From: Taxillus chinensis
Lineage: Eukaryota > Streptophyta > Magnoliopsida > Santalales > Loranthaceae
Direction: 5' to 3'
DNA length: 64,000 bases
Assembly: GCA_023512835.1 (NCBI GenBank)
Contig: CM042091.1
Span: 17,687,506-17,751,505, forward strand
The stretch's first letter is position 1. Every line of letters begins with the position of its first letter. Below are positions 57,986-64,000 of this stretch, piece by piece. The translations under genes were made by a program, and so were the position numbers. The notes beneath the pieces were generated by a model that had not been told where the DNA came from, did no database searches, and saw only the letters and a program-made list of their open reading frames with translations.

Positions 57986-60349
57986 TGTCACGCCCTCAAA
58001 TTCCAGGGAACCCGGAACTAGGAACATGACTTCCCCTTGCCCGCACCCGAAGGGTCAAGGGGTTGGTGACTAGCACCAATAGAGACTACACCGCAGGTGT
58101 TGTCTCAATCATGCAATCCTGTACAGTTATACATCAAAGGTAATTCTATACTTTCCCATATATCATCATGCATACAATAAGTCAAACAGTCATATAGACA
58201 TCACATCACAAACAGTACGCAAATACAACTGTCCACGGACCCATGTCCGGGATATCACACAAAATAATACAGAATATAATATTGTATCATACATCAGAGT
58301 AGTGGGCATCCTCCTGGAAGAAAGTCCTCTACTAGTCTCAGGTCACACCTGAAAAAGGTAAACAACAAGTAGGGGTGAGCGACAAGCTCATTAGGTGACC
58401 CCAATACTCCACATCATGTAAACATACAAATCTATACTACATGCTATGTGTACTTGTGCACTGTGTAATGTGCACAATCGTCAGGACTCAACCTGCAAAC
58501 AAACATCAAGACCCAGCTTGCCCACACAGGATAGCTTGTCCACGATCCTCAACAGGATCCCAGCTTAAGGGACTCAGCCCTACCACAGCGCTATATGCCC
58601 GGACATTGTGCCACACAGGCCTGCCATCGGCGCATATGCCTGCCACGGCCATAGTGCAATATGCCCAGCCACAGTGCCACATAGGCCTGCCATTAGCGCA
58701 TATGCCTGCCCCGTCAACCACATAGCATCATCTGTGCTTCACGGTGAGAACCCAACAAGTCATAGAGTCCAAGCCCCAATTCCTCAAACCAACACCAATA
58801 TGGCAATAAGGTTCACCATACTCCCTTTATAGCTAAAGTCAGTCTTCACAAACCGATCATCATTCCTTGACCAAGGAAGAAGATACCCATAGGAGTTGTT
58901 TTCTTGAAATAAAAAGTCCCGGCATTGGGTTCTCATATCATAACTAAGATAATCTGATTTTTGAGGATTTTTCTGAGATGTCTATCCCACTTTCCAAAAA
59001 TTCACCTCTACGAAAAACTGGATTTTTCCAAGATTTTACACTAAAACCCAATTTTTACATTTTGAAGGAGTGAGAATTAATTTTTCTAGTATTTTTCTTT
59101 GAATCCAAAAGGGGGGTATTTCGTTATTTACATTGTAACTTAAGTATACTTAAATGTGTAGTCCAATGTTCAGTTACACTGCTGGAGCTGTAACTCGTAG
59201 CTGCGGAGCGTAGAACTGCAGCGCGCCTCGAAGACTTGAAGCTAGTCTTCGATCTTCGACCTTCGGACTACGAACTTCGAACTACAGATCTACGAACTAC
59301 GAGTCTACGAACTACGTGTCTACGAACTACGAGTCTACGACCCTGAATCTTCGACCCTTTGACCTAGAACTTCGGATCTTCATCATGTCGACCCAGTAAT
59401 TCACCCAGGGTACTATTCATCATCGTTTTTGCCTGTTCATCGTCTGTAATCAACCCAGCAACCCCCAGACGCTCACAAACACACATTTCACGCAACAGAC
59501 TACGATATCTACCTAAAAATGCATCCAGAACGCCTCTAAATCATATAGATAATAGTATAAATACGCATCAAATTGCAGATTTCCAGAAATCTAGATCTAA
59601 ATCCAGATTTCCATGGTTGACTTCTCAACCCTCATGAAATACACAGTTATGCAACCCCAAAATCATAGAAGCATATATCCACACTAAGATAAAGCAGTTC
59701 TTAACCACAGATCTTATGTTAAATCATTAGATCTAACCCCAAATTGGAGTTTCCTCAAAACCAACCTAGGGTTCATGCTCAATCTCATAAATCATGATAA
59801 AATCGTGCATACCAAAGGTAGAATCAAGACAAAAAGTTTAAGGACACCTACCTGGAGTGATTCTCTGAGCTCCACGAACCCCAATCGCTCCAAATCTCCA
59901 AGACACCAAACTCCAAGCTCTCTCTCTCTCTTAAACGCACAAACGTGATAGCGTAAAGTGAAAGCTCCATCTTTTTCTGCTATTTATATTTCTGTCAGTC
60001 ATTGACTAATAATTGACCGAGTCAATCATTGACCTAGTCAATAATTGACTTCCCAACACAATAATTGACCTCCAAGGTCATGAACTCCAAATTGAGTCAA
60101 ATTACAGTTAAAACGCTCGAAATGACGAGCACAACACTAAGCAGATATTATCAAACTCAAATGACCGCCCAAATGCAAAGTCAACCAATAAACCTCAAAA
60201 AGTCAATAATCCGGTCAAACAGGGTCTCGACTCAGAATCAGGCCCAGGTACAGTCAAAATGCTCACATCGACGACTACACTACTGTCCGGATAGTTGCAT
60301 TCCCATAGAATGGCTATCTCTCAAAACTACCCAAATACGAGTCTTTACA
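57986..60349 (-). mobile_element. Solo LTR A' with target duplication TTTAA
   Basis: On the minus strand this 2,364-bp block starts TGTAAAGACTCG (60349) and ends GGGCGTGACA (57986). It has a perfect 5-bp duplication TTTAA (57981-57985, 60350-60354). It is the uninterrupted, inverted counterpart of A. An array of CGTAGTTCG-type motifs lies at 59180-59400 and a short (CT)n tract at about 59920. It is non-coding. Confidence 0.82.
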
Positions 60350-60354
60350 TTTAA

Positions 60355-62640
60355 TTTCCGCTAACGCACCTGTTTGGAGGTCCCGAATTTGGAGGCGTTA
60401 CATTATGTATCCTAGTTTGTGTTGATGTTGTGAATTTAAGGTGAGAAATTAACGATGCTAAAGTTGAGCAAGAAAATTATTAACCCGATTTAATCCGACA
60501 AACCGACTGATTAAAAATCGAATAAGCCGATAACCAAATAAACCAATTTGGGTAGGTTAAGCAATTCTATCAGCCCGATCGAAGACCAAAAAATTATTTT
60601 AGCAAAGTGATGTAACTCACCCAAACCGACTAACGATCACCCCTAGGTGTAAACTAAAGGTGTCGCTTATGTTAAACCCCTCACCTTTTAATTTTTCGAT
60701 AAGCTTGAAATATCAATAAGATGAGAGCTATACAGTATACGTTAACCAACCAATTAAAGAAATAACAAAAAATCAAAATAGAAAAAGGAACAGCAAAAAG
60801 AGATGCCCAACTCGACCCCGATAAAACAGCACATTGTTGTCCTCGATCCACCAGCAAGTATCGCTGGAAGCAGCCGTCGAGTTCTGCACCCTACTCCCAA
60901 CAAAATGGAAATCATTTAAGAATATGATCCAAACAAATATTATTTGATCAAGAAAAGCATTAATATTTTAATTAATAATATCATTTATATGATTTATTAC
61001 TTTCAAGCCAAATATGAAATACTTGATATCAAAAGTTAGAACTCACTATCACCATGCATGACTTATATTATGAATGAAATAATTTGTAGATAAACATTAA
61101 TTAGATTTAAATTAAAATTAAAATTTATCAATATGTTAATTTATGTTTAAATGATCCAATTAAATATTATTTAATCGAATAATTATTTGGTATGATAAGT
61201 GTATATATATACTATTTAGTTTATATTATCATAATTTACATTTATAATTATAACCACTGATAATGTTATTAATTATACATATAACTTATTTTAATTATAT
61301 AATTTCTTTTACTCATATATTTGTATTGAAGTTTTTTGCTTTACATATAAAGTATTTTGAATTTTAACTATTTTTAAAAGGTATTTATAGCTTTAAATGA
61401 TTAACTAATATTTTAGTATATATATAAAATATTTAAACTAATTTCTTACATAAATTAAGTAGTTAAAGCTATTTGATTAGACATATACTTGTATATGATA
61501 TTAAAATATTATTACTGTTTTAAATGTTATTTTTATTAAAACTATTTAATTTGTATTTTAGATTAAAACATTATTAATACATTTATTTGTATTACAATAT
61601 AAGTATATGTTTTATAATTACTTTTTTATTTATAAAAAAATTACTATTATTTTTAAAATAAAATATATAATCTTTAATAATAATAATAACTATTATTATT
61701 AGTAAATATATGTACATATATTTAAAGGAATCTTAAATTCGAGTTTAAAGCAATTTGCCATGATTTTTCCTAGTATGTTATTATTATCTCGCAGTGAAAG
61801 CAATTTGCCATGATTTTTCCTAATATGATATCATTATCTAGCAGGCTGTCTACTCAAGTCTATTTAAACCGTGACAGATCAAAATTCATTTAAGCACACT
61901 ATTAAATGAATCTAAAAGTAATCAGCCCAGCCCGCCTGCAAACATAAGCCAGCCCACGGTTTAACACCCTGATTCGGTCGAAAAAAGGGTTTGATATATA
62001 TTACTAATATTATTGATCATTTATTTTGATCTTCTTTTATCTTCATTGCAAAAACAAATAACAAATAAAAAAGGCAGGCATTAATTACATACAACTAAAC
62101 AACGTTCGAGTTCCTAAAAGTTTTGGGTTATTAAAATCATTTTGACAATCCACTATAGTATGTAACTAACGATAGACACCGTCTATATACAAACTACAAA
62201 ATAAAAAATCACGACTTTTATTCATCCTAATTCCTATGCATCAAATGACAACTTTGAAAAGAACCGTGTCCTGCAATCCAGGTTGATGCTTCCCCGTGAG
62301 TTATTCTATTTTGAAATGGCAACTTTGAAAAGAACCAATAAGGCATCAACATAAGGCGTTGCACAATATATAAACATTGCATAGGCTTTTTTTTCTTTTA
62401 ATCTCAAATGTCCCCTATAAAAGGACCGATTCAGACATTTTGAACGAACGTAGTCAGCCACGTTCAAATGTTCCTCCTAAGTTCGTAAATGGGATTTTAC
62501 CACGGTTTCAACTAGGAAAAATTGGGCACATTCATGGAACGCAGTTTACACATCATAATTACAAATTCCCATAATAGGACCAATAAAAGATTCAAACCAC
62601 TGGATTAGACGTAGGTGAAATATTATGGGATTTTATGAAT
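60355..62640. other. AT-rich intergenic region
   Basis: No gene or clear transposon is seen. 60355-60402 is the end of an LTR-like sequence (GGAGGCGTTACA). About 61745-61845 is a ~50-bp imperfect tandem duplication, each copy with AAGCAATTTGCCATGATTTT. The stretch 60.95-61.75 kb is extremely AT-rich. Confidence 0.6.
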
Positions 62641-62643
62641 CAC

Positions 62644-63707
62644 TTATTGCAGAGAACCCTTATTGTTGTTTTTCGATAAACTTGCAACTCCTGGCATCTT
62701 TATCACATCGAACCCATTGTTGAAATTCTCTCTAAGGCATTCCACAGCCATGAATGTTAGAGCCGAGGCAGGAATATACCACAAAATTCTAGGAATGCTG
62801 CCTTTGAACATTCCTTTTGGGCCCTCATCCCTCCAAATGTCACAAACTGCATGCAACCAGCCATTGTACCTGAGAGTGAACAAGTCTCATGACAATTTAT
62901 ATCACCCCCACACTAAATACTAAGAGTCTTTCCTAGTTAGAGCATTTTAATCTTTTCCGTATGTCTCTTTATCCTAACATAAGGAGTCAATTATGTAATT
63001 TAATTGTTTCAATAATCACTCTAAATACTTCCTAAATTAAATAACTCCTTAAACTGCAACCTATAGATAAGAAGGTTGTCACTTCCTAAACTGATTTTAG
63101 TAATATTCTAATATAATAAAATATTATTTAATTATAATATAAATAATAATTATTTAAATTAAAATTTAAAAAATAATAAAATATTATATAATTATCTAAA
63201 ATAGAAAATATGATTAGAGTAGCTCATAAAAAATAGCAAGCTAAAATAACTTTTAGGAGTAAATTTTAGCTAGCTGTCAGATTTGGAACCGCCTGTCCTT
63301 ATTCAATGGCTAAATTTAAATGAGGCAGAAGGTGTGTTTTCATTGTAGGGAAAATCATTATTTACATGGAACACTAATTTGGAACCTGAAAAGTAGCGGA
63401 GAAAAGATTAAGATAGCAATACCTGATAGTTGTTCCCTGTACCTGCAATCTGGTCTTGATTACATCCAGGGGTGTGGTAAGGTATGCACTTAGGCCTGTA
63501 GAATAATTAAAAATTTTCATTGTTACAAAGTTCATGATGAGATAAATAATGAAAGAAGGATAAATGGTAATAAAAGGAACACACACCACCAGCTAATCCT
63601 CCCAGCAGAAGCCCCTCAAAAGTACTGTTAACATGGTAACTTGAGTTGGGTATCAACTTTTGCTTCCCATAATCCATTAAATCTTTAAATGCTTCATAGA
63701 AGGTGAC
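62644..63707 (-). CDS. Mitochondrial carrier family protein, 3' three exons (partial)
   Basis: Three exons on the minus strand fit one frame: 63707-63596, 63495-63423 and 62869-62644, with GT-AG introns of 100 and 553 bases. Codons split between exons rejoin correctly (Gly at the first junction, Arg at the second). The first exon ends in a Gly-rich GLLLGGLAGG. The second carries the carrier signature PLDVIKTRLQ (PX[DE]XX[KR]X[KR]). The third has YNGW, the RDEGPKGMFKGSIPR matrix loop and a final membrane helix. This is the third repeat of a three-repeat carrier of the inner mitochondrial membrane. The substrate cannot be read from this part; it resembles the mitoferrin / S-adenosylmethionine-carrier-like plant group. 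Earlier exons lie beyond position 64000, and 63708-64000 appears to be intron. Confidence 0.8.
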
Positions 63708-64000
63708 CTGCAAAGCGCACAGAAGAAAATTGATGTACTCACAACATATGAAAATAGTAAATGAAGTATAAATCCAATGAGGCAGATTAAAGGTAAAAGC
63801 AATATGAGTGCGCATGCAAGTTCATGCGGCCCTATAACAGAGAATATCCAAACGAGGAACAACAAAGGCTCTTCTTTTATTAACTACTGTGAAAAAAGAA
63901 AAAGAAAACACGTTTTTGGACAGCGAGTCTTAAAATTTACAGGCTGCTGCTTTGTGGAAATGCAAAAGATCATTCAAAAAAAAAAACTTCAGAGTATTGT

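Noticed and set aside
1..64000. Pararetrovirus (caulimovirid) integration
   Set aside because: All reverse-transcriptase and gag similarity seen fits Copia or Gypsy elements with LTRs; no movement-protein or caulimovirid-type coat motif was noticed.

Overview
This is nuclear DNA from a flowering plant, most likely a eudicot. Coding and intergenic DNA is AT-rich, genes are split by GT-AG introns, and most of the 64 kb consists of LTR retrotransposons nested in one another. Two host genes are visible. One is a complete four-exon gene for a GPI-anchored X8-domain (plasmodesmata callose-binding, PDCB-type) protein at 16376-19603 (+). The other is the 3' part of a mitochondrial carrier gene at 62644-63707 (-) that runs off the right edge.

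Layout. 1-2579: solo-type LTR (family D0) cut by a second solo LTR (D2; 5-bp target duplication GTCCA). 2600-3063: scrap of a Copia gag. 3064-6425: 3' part of a minus-strand Copia element (element 2) with a Ulp1-like protease remnant. 6425-14865: an AT-rich LTR-like repeat (B) split by a decayed hAT transposon (7210-11976), itself split by a solo LTR (C1; TSD TTTCC). 14.9-15.9 kb: Athila-like LTR debris. 15.9-19.85 kb: the PDCB gene. 20509-21532: PIF/Harbinger-like element (TSD TAA). 21757-23637: LTR D1. 23.6-26.2 kb: AT-rich debris. From 26.2 to 48.64 kb an old minus-strand Copia element is interrupted by a second B repeat (26308-29408) and by an 18-kb plus-strand Copia element (element 1; 30250-48244; TSD AGTTC). 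48.65-56.35 kb: Athila-like Gypsy LTR, primer-binding site and gag, interrupted by solo LTR A (TSD AGAGG, which holds a TRIM-like element) and by solo LTR C2. 57986-60349: solo LTR A' (TSD TTTAA). 60.4-62.6 kb: AT-rich. 62.6-64 kb: the carrier gene.

The most notable content is element 1. After a normal Copia gag-PR-INT-RT-RNaseH region it carries a long extra coding region (40011-45815). This has an N-terminal domain like those of plant transposon-associated proteins, a coiled-coil stretch, and a C-terminal Ulp1/SENP-like cysteine protease domain that keeps the His, Asp, Gln and Cys positions. That region is interrupted by a 2.9-kb LTR-like insertion with TSD GTCCC. Element 2, with a different LTR, has a Ulp1-like remnant in the same place, between pol and the 3' LTR. 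Both are inactive by inspection, with frameshifts and stops throughout.

A second theme is that several unrelated LTR families here each contain a block of degenerate, CpG-containing short repeats, mostly in the 5' half of the LTR and often followed by a (GA)n tract. All family assignments come from reading motifs and comparing copies by eye; no database search was possible. No rRNA, tRNA or CRISPR feature was recognised.
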